DNA of 22,006 bases from positions 1-22,006 of IMG/VR virus record IMGVR_UViG_3300025138_000425. One strand, given 5' to 3'. The stretch comes from a virus. Positions 7,142 through 13,541 of the stretch are shown in pieces. The position numbers and the translations under genes were made by a program. Position 1 is the stretch's first letter. Each line of letters opens with the position of its first letter. Under the pieces are notes generated by a model that saw only the letters and a list, made by a program, of their open reading frames with translations, was not told the origin of the DNA and searched no databases.

Positions 7142-8068
7142 ATGAATGACTTAACAGTATTGAGTAGTGGCAACTATGACGCTATAGCGCAGATGGTTGG
7201 TATTACTGACGATGCAAATACAGGGGGTAAAGTAAATACCCTTAATCGTTTGCGTCTATGGCATTACCCTACTATGGGTCAGGCCGAAATAAATGGTAAG
7301 CTAAAGAACGTAGAAGTAATTGACGGGGGAGTATTCCGTTTAGAAGTTATTGAAGGTAGTTTATCTAAATATGTATTTAGCAAAACAATTAGTATTCGGC
7401 CTTTCATGCAGAGGTTTATGTTGAAGCGTTATATACCTAATAAAAATCCCAAGCCTAATGAAAAGAAGGGTGAGTTTCAGCGCACAATCTTGTCAGATAG
7501 CTTAAAGAAAGACCTTAAAGATAATACTGGTAGGTTTAACTGTGGTAAGCCATCTGGGTACATTGAGGACTTCCAAGCGTTACCTACAGATATGCAAGAC
7601 CTGATTCGTCAAGTCAAGCGTGTAAGAGTTTTGTTTGGTATTGTGTCTATGGAAAATCCTGTAGATGAAAAAGGTAAGCCAGTAGATGAGTTTGATGCTC
7701 CTTTTATATGGGAGATTGATAACAAAGATGCTTTCAAGAGTATTGGTGAATGTATGGGTACATTTGTCAGGCATCAGCGTTTGCCATTTAATCATGCTAT
7801 TAACTTTACGGATTCTACACAGCACGAGATGGATAATAACAGCAGTTACTATACTCCCGTGTGTAAGGTAGATATGGGCATAACGTATGAACACACTACG
7901 GAAGATGACGATACTCTATCTAATTTCTTGGATTGGGTTAAAAACAACAATGACTACATCTGTAAAGAGTGGGATATAAAAAACACTAAACGTCAGGAAG
8001 AAATGCCTGAAGAAGATGTAGATATAGTAGAAGACTTCATTGACATTGAACTTGAAGAAGGAGAATAG
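7142..8068 (+). CDS. Unrecognised acidic-tailed protein; possible ssDNA-binding protein
   Basis: This is a 308-residue protein. I prefer ATG 7142 because AAAGGAG at 7127-7133 is well spaced before it; an in-frame ATG at 7112 would lengthen it by 10 residues but lacks such a site. I do not recognise a family. The body is mixed alpha/beta and basic in the middle (for example 'KNPKPNEKKGEFQR'), and the last 25 or so residues are very acidic (EEMPEEDVDIVEDF, then IELEEGE). A basic, OB-sized body with an acidic C-terminal tail, lying between polymerase and exonuclease, is what T7 gp2.5-like single-strand binding proteins look like, since the tail recruits partner enzymes. This is inference from composition and position only. 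Confidence 0.5.
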   Translation: MNDLTVLSSGNYDAIAQMVGITDDANTGGKVNTLNRLRLWHYPTMGQAEINGKLKNVEVIDGGVFRLEVIEGSLSKYVFSKTISIRPFMQRFMLKRYIPNKNPKPNEKKGEFQRTILSDSLKKDLKDNTGRFNCGKPSGYIEDFQALPTDMQDLIRQVKRVRVLFGIVSMENPVDEKGKPVDEFDAPFIWEIDNKDAFKSIGECMGTFVRHQRLPFNHAINFTDSTQHEMDNNSSYYTPVCKVDMGITYEHTTEDDDTLSNFLDWVKNNNDYICKEWDIKNTKRQEEMPEEDVDIVEDFIDIELEEGE

Positions 8069-8070
8069 AA

Positions 8071-8931
8071 ATGAACCATCCTGCCGAAATGAAACTACAT
8101 AGGTACATGGCTGATGCAGCTAATGGAAAATCCACAATATCCGAAGAAGTAATTCAGAAGATAGGCTCTGACATCATGGACGCACTACGGCGGCAGTTTG
8201 GTGGAAGAGAGAAGCGAGAGTTTAGGTTGCGTATGTCTAATGTTGGAAGACCAACTTGCCAACTATGGTTTGAAAAGCACAAGCCAGAGACAGCGCAACC
8301 TAAGTCTAGTAACTTTGTAATGAACATGATGCTTGGAGATATAGTTGAAGCTATCTTCAAGGGTCTATTAGATGAAGCTGGAGTTGAATATGGTGATGCA
8401 GAAAGTGTTGTACTTAAACTTGAGGATGGTACAAAGATTAATGGAACATATGATATTATTATGGACGGTGCGGTTGATGACATCAAGTCAGCATCGGATT
8501 GGTCTTATCGTAACAAGTTTGAGTCATATGATACCCTTGCTTCTGGTGATGGCTTTGGGTATATTGGACAACTGGCTGGCTATGCTAAAGCAACAGGTAA
8601 ACCTGCTGGTGGCTGGTGGGTAGTAAATAAAGCTAATGGTAAGTTTAAATATGTACCTGCTGAAGATATTGACATAGACAAAGAAATAAATAAAATACAA
8701 GAGACAGTGAAGACTGTTGATAAAGATGAGTTTGTGCGTTGTTTTGAGCCAGAAGAGGAAACATTTAGAAAAGTACCCACAGGAAATAAAGTGTTAAATA
8801 AGCATTGCACGTTCTGTGATTTCAAGAATACTTGTTGGACTAATCTTCAAGAACATCCACAAGCTAAGTCAAAAGCTAAGTTTCCTAAAATGGTACAGTA
8901 CATTGAATACAATGCCGAACAAGCAAGCTAG
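8071..8931 (+). CDS. PD-(D/E)XK exonuclease, Cas4/RecB-like, with predicted 4Fe-4S cluster
   Basis: This is a 286-residue nuclease of the Cas4/RecB-type PD-(D/E)XK superfamily, in the place where T7 carries its gp6 exonuclease. Seen: 'MLGDIVEAIF' (acid E93 of motif I), 'GTYDIIMDGAVDDIKSAS' with D128 and D137-x-K139 (motifs II and III), and Q167-x3-Y171 in 'GQLAGYAK' (motif IV). One Cys ahead of the core, C63 in 'GRPTCQLWFE', and three at the end, C246-x2-C249-x5-C255, make the one-plus-three arrangement that holds a 4Fe-4S cluster in Cas4 and AddB. Expected role: resection of DNA ends for recombination and breakdown of host DNA. GAAGGAG before ATG 8071 is a strong ribosome site. The gene overlaps the endonuclease I gene by 20 nt. 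Confidence 0.85.
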   Translation: MNHPAEMKLHRYMADAANGKSTISEEVIQKIGSDIMDALRRQFGGREKREFRLRMSNVGRPTCQLWFEKHKPETAQPKSSNFVMNMMLGDIVEAIFKGLLDEAGVEYGDAESVVLKLEDGTKINGTYDIIMDGAVDDIKSASDWSYRNKFESYDTLASGDGFGYIGQLAGYAKATGKPAGGWWVVNKANGKFKYVPAEDIDIDKEINKIQETVKTVDKDEFVRCFEPEEETFRKVPTGNKVLNKHCTFCDFKNTCWTNLQEHPQAKSKAKFPKMVQYIEYNAEQAS

Positions 8932-9355
8932 AAAACATGGGTATCGCAGTGGGCTAGAACATAAACTTTCCACATACCTTGAGGAGCATAATGAACCTTA
9001 TGAGTATGAATCAATCAAGATTGAGTGGGAAGACCTAGCCTACCGCACATACACCCCAGATTTCATTTTGAGTAATGGAATAATAATTGAAACAAAAGGT
9101 AGGTTTCTTACGGCAGACAGGCGTAAGCATATTACCATAAAAAAACAACATCCTAAACTTGACATACGTTTTGTTTTCACTAATAGTAGGTCAAAGTTAC
9201 GTAAGGGAGCAAAGAGTAGCTATGCTGAGTGGTGTATAAAGTATGGTTTCTTATACTATGACCGCATTATTCCTGAAGATTGGCTAAAGGAAAAAGGTAA
9301 AAACAACCACCCCAGCTTTATAAAGTTTATGGGTACAAAAGTAAAAAGGAGATAA
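8912..9355 (+). CDS. Endonuclease I, T7 gp3-like Holliday junction resolvase
   Basis: This 147-residue protein closely follows the pattern of T7 endonuclease I, which cuts four-way junctions and helps degrade host DNA. Catalytic residues are all in place: E16 in 'YRSGLEHKL', D50 in 'YTPDFIL', and E60-x-K62 in 'IIIETKGRF'. The following 'DRRKHITIKKQHPKLDIRFV' and 'SRSKLRKGAKSSYAEWC' blocks also match T7 gp3. The frame is open further upstream to an ATG at 8816, but homology begins right after ATG 8912, giving the family's usual length (T7: 149 residues). That start lies 20 nt inside the end of the exonuclease gene without a strong ribosome site, suggesting translational coupling. Confidence 0.93.
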   Translation: MPNKQARKHGYRSGLEHKLSTYLEEHNEPYEYESIKIEWEDLAYRTYTPDFILSNGIIIETKGRFLTADRRKHITIKKQHPKLDIRFVFTNSRSKLRKGAKSSYAEWCIKYGFLYYDRIIPEDWLKEKGKNNHPSFIKFMGTKVKRR

Positions 9356-9358
9356 AAA

Positions 9359-9697
9359 ATGTCATTACAATTAGACCATGCTTCATTCAATATACAGTTG
9401 AAACCAGACTTAGATGAAGATTTTTGTTGGACAGGTGGATTGGAAGTTAGTATTACTTATGATAAGTCTAGTCCTCTAGACAAAGAAAGTTTTCTTCATC
9501 TGCAGAATCTTGCAGAAATAGTTGCTTGTTCCGTAGCCTTCATGGAAGAGAATCCAGAAGTAATAAAACAAATAGAAGATTTTATTGTTGAGACTTCAGA
9601 TTCAGACGATGATGCTATAGAAAATCACACAGTTGAAAATATAGGAGATAATGTGGTAAAGTTATCTTTCAACAGTCGCACGAAAGGGAAAGCATAA
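9359..9697 (+). CDS. Unrecognised small acidic protein
   Basis: This 112-residue protein is translated from ATG 9359 behind a strong AAAGGAG site. I do not recognise a family. It is acidic, with a cluster at 'ETSDSDDDAIE' (about residues 87-97) and short beta-like segments at both ends, such as 'GLEVSITYD' and 'NVVKLSFNSR'. There are no membrane segments or Cys pairs. It lies directly after endonuclease I and overlaps the DUF3310 gene by TAATG, so it belongs to the same operon. The local DNA is very AT-rich (18 G+C in the 60 nt of 9541-9600). Function unknown. Confidence 0.7.
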   Translation: MSLQLDHASFNIQLKPDLDEDFCWTGGLEVSITYDKSSPLDKESFLHLQNLAEIVACSVAFMEENPEVIKQIEDFIVETSDSDDDAIENHTVENIGDNVVKLSFNSRTKGKA

Positions 9698-10002
9698 TGA
9701 GACATGAAGAGTATATGAAACAAGCGGCGATACAACCAGATGCATTAGAGCAAGCAGGTAAAGAAGCCTACGGTAATGTTGATATGGTCAACAGCCCATC
9801 TCATTATAATCAATCTGGAATAGAATGCATCTCTGCAATACAGGCCGCACTAGGTCCAAACTTTAAGTACTACCTGCAAGGAAATGTTATGAAGTATATG
9901 TGGCGATTTGACTACAAGGGAAGGCCACTAGAAGACTTGCAGAAAGCACAGTGGTATCTCAACACTCTTCTAGAAGATGTGGTGGCTAGTGATGAGAGTT
10001 AA
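9697..10002 (+). CDS. DUF3310 family protein
   Basis: This 101-residue protein carries the compact DUF3310 domain common in T7-like and marine phages. The hallmarks are 'NSPSHYNQSGIECISAIQA' (32-50), then 'YYLQGNVMKYMWRF' (58-71) and 'EDLQKAQWYLNTLLE' (79-93). The biochemical role is not established; phage annotations sometimes call it a nucleotide kinase, which the sequence does not support since no P-loop is present. Its position beside the ribonucleotide reductase and upstream of MazG fits a link to nucleotide metabolism, but that is only context. It overlaps both neighbours by a few nucleotides. Confidence 0.88.
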   Translation: MRHEEYMKQAAIQPDALEQAGKEAYGNVDMVNSPSHYNQSGIECISAIQAALGPNFKYYLQGNVMKYMWRFDYKGRPLEDLQKAQWYLNTLLEDVVASDES

Positions 10003-10159
10003 AATGTTTGTATCACTAGATATTGATGAAGAAGAATATCCTATACCATCAGACGGTAGAGTAGACGAAGAGTTAGAAGATGCGTTTTTAGACTTGATAC
10101 ACGACATAGAAGGTGTTACAGTAAAATCAATTAGAGCAGTTATGGAGAGTAAAGAATGA
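9992..10159 (+). CDS. Small acidic hypothetical protein
   Basis: This protein has about 55 residues, beginning 'MRVKMFVSLDIDEEEYPIPS' and continuing 'DGRVDEELEDAFLDLIHDIE'. A short beta strand followed by an acidic helical part is seen in many small phage proteins that lie next to DUF3310 genes; I recall such a family but cannot name it. The start is uncertain: ATG 9992 is my choice (GGTGG shortly upstream, protein begins right at the conserved-looking strand), with ATG 9977 and ATG 10004 as alternatives in the same frame. It overlaps DUF3310 and is coupled to the reductase by ATGA at 10156-10159. Confidence 0.65.
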   Translation: MRVKMFVSLDIDEEEYPIPSDGRVDEELEDAFLDLIHDIEGVTVKSIRAVMESKE

Positions 10160-12096
10160 ACAATTATCTACCAACAGATTATCAAAACTTTATCGCGCTA
10201 TCACGGTATGCACGATGGAAAGAAGATGAACAACGCCGTGAGACATGGGGTGAAACAGTAGAACGATACTTTGATTACATGAAGAATCACCTGTACTCTA
10301 CCTGCAATTATGTATTGGATGATGGCCTACGCAGTGAACTAGAGCAAGCTGTACTGAACCAAGACATCATGCCTAGCATGAGAGCCTTGATGACATCTGG
10401 CCCTGCACTAGATCGTTGCCACGTAGGGGCATACAACTGCTCATACGTCCCTGTGGATAGCCCTAGAGCATTTGATGAGACTATGTACATCCTGATGTGT
10501 GGCACAGGTGTAGGCTTCTCTGTGGAGAGACATAACGTTGAGAAGATGCCTACAGTTAATGAAGATATGCACCTTACAGATACAGTAATCAAGGTGGGTG
10601 ATAGCAGACCCGGATGGGCTAAGTCACTACGTGAATTGATTGCTATGCTGTATGCTGGTCAAGTACCTAAGTGGGACGTGTCACAAGTACGTGCCGCAGG
10701 TGAAAGACTCAAGACATTCGGCGGTAGAGCATCAGGCCCAGAGCCATTGGAAGAACTATTTCAGTTCGTCATTGACAAGTTTAGGGGTGCGGCAGGTCGT
10801 AAGCTGTTCCCTATTGAATGTCACGACATTATGTGTAAGATTGGTGAGGTTGTTGTAGTCGGTGGTGTACGCCGTAGTGCATTGATTTCATTGTCTAATC
10901 TTAATGATGACCAGATGGCACATGCTAAGTCAGGTATGTGGTGGGAGAATGAAGGGCAACGTGCGTTGGCTAACAACTCTGTAGCGTACAAGGGCAAGCC
11001 TGAGATGGGTACATTCATGCGTGAATGGGTGTCACTGTACGAGAGTAAGTCAGGTGAACGTGGTATCTTCAACCGTAAGTCAGCACAAGTACAGGCCGCT
11101 AAGAATGGCAGACGTGATGCTGACCATGACTTCGGTTGCAACCCTTGCAGTGAGATAATCCTACGCCCATACCAGTTCTGTAATTTGTCAGAGGTAGTAG
11201 CACGTGCTGGTGATACAGAAAAGACACTAGCTACTAAAGTAGGCTTGGCTACAATCTTGGGTACATTCCAGTCAACACTGACAGACTTCAAGTATCTGCG
11301 TAACATCTGGAAGAAAAACACAGAGGAAGAAAGACTGTTGGGTGTATCACTTACTGGTATCATGGACAATGAACTGCTGTCAGGTAACAGTGCCACACTA
11401 GGCACAAACATTAGTGCTACACTTGAATTGCTACGTGAGGTAGCTGTAGAGACTAACAAAGGTATGTCTAAGAAGCTAGGTATACCACGGTCAACAGCAA
11501 TCACCTGTGTGAAGCCTAGCGGCACAGTGTCACAGCTTGTAGACAGTGCCAGTGGCATTCATGCAAGGCACAATGCACACTACATCCGTACTGTGCGTGG
11601 TGACAACAAAGACCCACTAACGCAGTTCCTTACATCACAAGGTATCCCTGCAGAGGCTGATGTTATGAAGCCTGAATCTACTACAGTGTTCAGCTTCCCT
11701 ATGGCATCACCACGAGGTGCAGTGACACGTACAATATTGACAGCTATTGAACAGCTAGAGTTGTGGCTTACCTACCAGCGTCACTGGTGTGAACACAAGC
11801 CTAGCGTAACAATCTCTGTGAAGGAATCCGAATGGATGGACGTAGGTGCATGGGTGTACAAACACTTTGACGAAGTGTCAGGCATCAGCTTCCTACCATT
11901 CAGTGACCATACGTACAAGCAAGCACCATATCAGGACTGTACAGAAGATGAGTATGATGCTATGCTGGCACAGATGCCTACGAGTGTAGACTGGTCACTG
12001 CTACAGGAGTTTGAGAAGGAAGACACAACATCAGGTGGACGTGAGTTAGCGTGTACTGCAGATGCTTGTGAAATTGTAGACTTGAATGCTGCGTAG
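10156..12096 (+). CDS. Ribonucleotide reductase, class II (adenosylcobalamin-dependent), monomeric type
   Basis: This 646-residue enzyme would reduce ribonucleotides to deoxyribonucleotides using B12. Landmarks are the thiyl Cys C331 in 'CNPCSEIIL' with N329 and E333, and the dithiol pair C95 ('AYNCSYVPV') and C342 ('QFCNLSEV'). C342 lies 11 residues after C331, the same spacing as C408/C419 of the Lactobacillus enzyme RTPR. 'VKPSGTVSQL' is at 452-461 and the C-terminal shuttle pair is C633-x4-C638, again like RTPR. It is about 90 residues shorter than RTPR (739), so some peripheral or allosteric segment is probably reduced. Class II enzymes need no oxygen and no small subunit. Base composition is richer in G+C (30 of 60 nt at 11041-11100) than the small genes before it. 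The host or environment must supply cobalamin. Confidence 0.93.
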   Translation: MNNYLPTDYQNFIALSRYARWKEDEQRRETWGETVERYFDYMKNHLYSTCNYVLDDGLRSELEQAVLNQDIMPSMRALMTSGPALDRCHVGAYNCSYVPVDSPRAFDETMYILMCGTGVGFSVERHNVEKMPTVNEDMHLTDTVIKVGDSRPGWAKSLRELIAMLYAGQVPKWDVSQVRAAGERLKTFGGRASGPEPLEELFQFVIDKFRGAAGRKLFPIECHDIMCKIGEVVVVGGVRRSALISLSNLNDDQMAHAKSGMWWENEGQRALANNSVAYKGKPEMGTFMREWVSLYESKSGERGIFNRKSAQVQAAKNGRRDADHDFGCNPCSEIILRPYQFCNLSEVVARAGDTEKTLATKVGLATILGTFQSTLTDFKYLRNIWKKNTEEERLLGVSLTGIMDNELLSGNSATLGTNISATLELLREVAVETNKGMSKKLGIPRSTAITCVKPSGTVSQLVDSASGIHARHNAHYIRTVRGDNKDPLTQFLTSQGIPAEADVMKPESTTVFSFPMASPRGAVTRTILTAIEQLELWLTYQRHWCEHKPSVTISVKESEWMDVGAWVYKHFDEVSGISFLPFSDHTYKQAPYQDCTEDEYDAMLAQMPTSVDWSLLQEFEKEDTTSGGRELACTADACEIVDLNAA

Positions 12097-12111
12097 AAAA
12101 GGAGTTGACAT

Positions 12112-12315
12112 ATGAGAGAACAAATGTTAGAAGTATTACGTAAACATGCACAGGCTAATATAGCACTGCATGTTTGTAATATAGAATTTTATTTACGTAA
12201 TCCTGTAGGGATTGGAGAACATTCAGATATAATGGAAGCTATGCAAGGTGAATTGGATAAAATTGCATCGCATGAAGATAGACTTGACATCCTAAACAAT
12301 TACTTTAATGAGTAA
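12112..12315 (+). CDS. Small conserved-looking phage protein, unknown function
   Basis: This 67-residue, mostly helical protein starts at ATG 12112 behind AAAGGAG. The pattern 'MREQMLEVLRKHAQANI...NIEFYLRNPVGIGEHSDIMEA...ELDKIA' resembles a small family I recall from marine T7-like and T4-like phages, with no known role. There are no membrane segments or metal sites. It follows the reductase by 15 nt, so it is probably co-transcribed. Its stop overlaps the next small frame as ATGAGTAA, the same junction seen at 120-127. Confidence 0.75.
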   Translation: MREQMLEVLRKHAQANIALHVCNIEFYLRNPVGIGEHSDIMEAMQGELDKIASHEDRLDILNNYFNE

Positions 12316-12448
12316 AAAATTGATATGGAAACGGGGTGATGGTTGGTTAATACACAACCCACCCCGCAAGTCGGAGCAATGGGATGAATGGTTAAAGGAA
12401 AAAGAAAAATATGAAAACAGGAAGACCAGAGAAAACGATACATCCTGA
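12308..12448 (+). CDS. Tiny Trp-rich protein (46 residues)
   Basis: A frame of 46 codons runs from ATG 12308 to TGA 12446-12448. It begins 'MSKKLIWKRGDGWLIHNPPR' and contains four Trp residues (positions 7, 13, 25, 28) followed by a charged helix 'WLKEKEKYENRK'. It starts in an ATGAGTAA overlap with the previous gene and runs into the next, so without it there would be an unexplained gap of about 95 nt in an otherwise gapless block. It has no ribosome site of its own, so translation would rely on coupling. Family unknown; I hold it as a likely real gene. Confidence 0.5.
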   Translation: MSKKLIWKRGDGWLIHNPPRKSEQWDEWLKEKEKYENRKTRENDTS

Positions 12449-12794
12449 CTTTCAAGAGTACTTTAAAAATGATGTCAATAGTAAAATGACTGTTAGAAAG
12501 TTAGCAGATAAGTATAATGTATCTATAGGAAAAATACACAATTTAAAAAAGGAGATAAAGATGGCAGAAAAAAACAAACAAACAGTAAATATTGATGGAG
12601 AGGAGTATGCAAACCTAGATGACTTGACAGACCTACAGAAATACATGCTAGAACAAGTAATGGACTTGAAAGTTAAGATAAAGACTACAAGTATGCATCT
12701 AGATCAGCTTAAAGTTGCTAGTGCAGAATTTAGTAACAGCCTAGCTAAATCAATAAAACTGGAGTCTCAAGGGGAAGAGAATGAAAAGACGTAA
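12411..12794 (+). CDS. Helix-turn-helix protein with internal start; C-terminal part DUF6447-like
   Basis: This 127-residue protein has two parts. Residues 1-50 ('MKTGRPEKTIHPDF', then 'MTVRKLADKYNVSIGKIHNL') look like a small helix-turn-helix of the kind that recruits proteins to DNA. Residues 51-127 begin at an internal ATG (12561) preceded by a perfect AAGGAG at 12549-12554, and read 'TVNIDGEEYANLDDLTDLQK' followed by a long helix. This is the pattern of the small DUF6447-type phage proteins, which normally begin just there. Two products from one frame, a full-length form and a 77-residue short form, are therefore plausible. The upstream start has a fair site (AAAGGA). As a DNA-binding protein it is a weak candidate for reading the palindromes at 786 and 2833. 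Confidence 0.65.
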   Translation: MKTGRPEKTIHPDFQEYFKNDVNSKMTVRKLADKYNVSIGKIHNLKKEIKMAEKNKQTVNIDGEEYANLDDLTDLQKYMLEQVMDLKVKIKTTSMHLDQLKVASAEFSNSLAKSIKLESQGEENEKT

Positions 12795-13026
12795 TGGGTT
12801 AAGTAAATATGATGCTCCACTTAAAGTACAATATGAGTGGGGCTATCAAGACTTTTTTGCTTGGGGTGAATCTATAGACATAGATAAAAAAATTAAACCA
12901 AAGGTAGAAAGAAAACTGCACCCTAACACCATGCAGTTTCGTGAGTGGCAGAGAGGATGGAATGATGCCTTCAATGCCAACTTAAAGAGGGTACAAAAGA
13001 ATGAACAAGCTAGAGCAAGAAGCTAA
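12781..13026 (+). CDS. Small basic protein, loosely RMF-like
   Basis: This 81-residue basic protein starts at ATG 12781 behind AGGGGAAGAG, overlapping the previous gene by 14 nt. The arrangement 'YEWGYQDFFAWGES' followed by a basic stretch and 'FREWQRGWNDAF' recalls the ribosome modulation factor layout (G-Y-x-x-x-x-x-G ... W-x-x-G-W-x-x-A), which binds ribosomes in slow-growing bacteria. The resemblance is structural and faint. It overlaps the MazG start by 26 nt. Function unknown; an effect on host translation would be one hypothesis. Confidence 0.65.
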   Translation: MKRRNGLSKYDAPLKVQYEWGYQDFFAWGESIDIDKKIKPKVERKLHPNTMQFREWQRGWNDAFNANLKRVQKNEQARARS

Positions 13027-13384
13027 TAACTGGATTAAAAAGAGGTACAAAGACATGAGATTACAAGAGTATCAACAAAAGGCCGCTGAGTTTGCTATCT
13101 ACCCTAAGACACATGCAATCACCTACCCAGCTTTAGGGCTGGCTGGTGAGGCTGGTGAGGTAGCTAACAAGGTCAAGAAGTTCATACGTGACGGTGCTGA
13201 CCGTGAATCATTTGAGGTTAAGAAGATGGAGATTGCTGCAGAGATTGGGGATGTACTCTGGTACTGTGCGGCACTAGCCAATGACTTAGGCTTTGAGTTG
13301 TCGGCACTTGCAGCAGCTAACTTGAGTAAGTTACAGGGAAGGAAAGACCGTGGGAAAATTAGTGGTGATGGTGACAATCGCTAG
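13001..13384 (+). CDS. mazG: MazG-like nucleoside triphosphate pyrophosphohydrolase
   Basis: This 127-residue all-helical protein of the MazG superfamily hydrolyses nucleoside triphosphates to monophosphates; phage versions are thought to trim nucleotide pools, with the exact substrate disputed. The metal-binding signature is complete: E50-x2-E53 in 'GLAGEAGEVANKVKK' and E81-x2-D84 in 'AAEIGDVLWY'. The C-terminal 'LSKLQGRKDRGKISGDGDNR' is typical for phage members. The start is either ATG 13001 or ATG 13055; both follow very similar AAAGAGG-TACAAA sequences, and the conserved part begins near the second ('MRLQEYQQKA'). G+C is high here (32 of 60 nt at 13141-13200). It sits downstream of the reductase, consistent with a nucleotide-metabolism role. 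Confidence 0.9.
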   Translation: MNKLEQEANNWIKKRYKDMRLQEYQQKAAEFAIYPKTHAITYPALGLAGEAGEVANKVKKFIRDGADRESFEVKKMEIAAEIGDVLWYCAALANDLGFELSALAAANLSKLQGRKDRGKISGDGDNR

Positions 13385-13508
13385 GAAGATACCCGGCATA
13401 TTAATTGTTCTCTGGCTATGTTATGTAATGGGCATGGCTGTAACGGAAATGATCTGCGATTGTACTAGGGAACTAAACGGTTGGTGGACTGCAGAATACT
13501 GGACATAA
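13368..13508 (+). CDS. Tiny single-pass membrane protein (46 residues)
   Basis: A 46-codon frame starts at ATG 13368, 17 nt inside the end of mazG, and stops at TAA 13506-13508, just before the terminator hairpin. It reads 'MVTIARKIPGILIVLWLCYV' and continues 'MGMAVTEM' then 'DCTRELNGWWTAEYWT'. A short positive N-terminus, one hydrophobic segment (about residues 9-25) and a polar Cys/Trp-containing tail are visible. It fills the only remaining gap before the terminator. GTG codons at 13362 and 13365 in frame are alternative starts; the ribosome site is weak (GGGA at 13352). It could be a small holin-like, spanin-like or host-membrane-acting protein. I do not recognise it. Confidence 0.55.
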   Translation: MVTIARKIPGILIVLWLCYVMGMAVTEMICDCTRELNGWWTAEYWT

Positions 13509-13511
13509 AAA

Positions 13512-13541
13512 GAGGGGGCTTAATTGCCCCCTTATTTTATT
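13512..13541. terminator. Bidirectional intrinsic terminator between converging blocks
   Basis: GGGGGC (13514-13519) pairs with GCCCCC (13526-13531) around the loop TTAATT, with an extra A-T pair at the base. On the plus strand it is followed by TTATTTTATT, and on the minus strand by TCTTTTT, so it can end transcription from both sides. It lies 5 nt after the stop of the last rightward frame and touches the stop codon of the 1128-residue leftward gene (13532), exactly where converging operons need a shared terminator. Confidence 0.88.

Noticed and set aside
8816-8911. Upstream extension of the endonuclease I frame to ATG 8816
   Set aside because: The extra 32 residues overlap the Cys-rich end of the exonuclease and have no counterpart in T7 gp3; homology starts right after ATG 8912.
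10821-11558. 245-codon minus-strand frame opposite the ribonucleotide reductase
   Set aside because: The plus strand here carries the reductase active site. The antisense frame is a by-product of its codon use.
12105-12110. TTGACA as a -35 element after the reductase
   Set aside because: It overlaps the ribosome site and start of the next gene, and no -10 lies at a suitable distance without being deep inside that gene.
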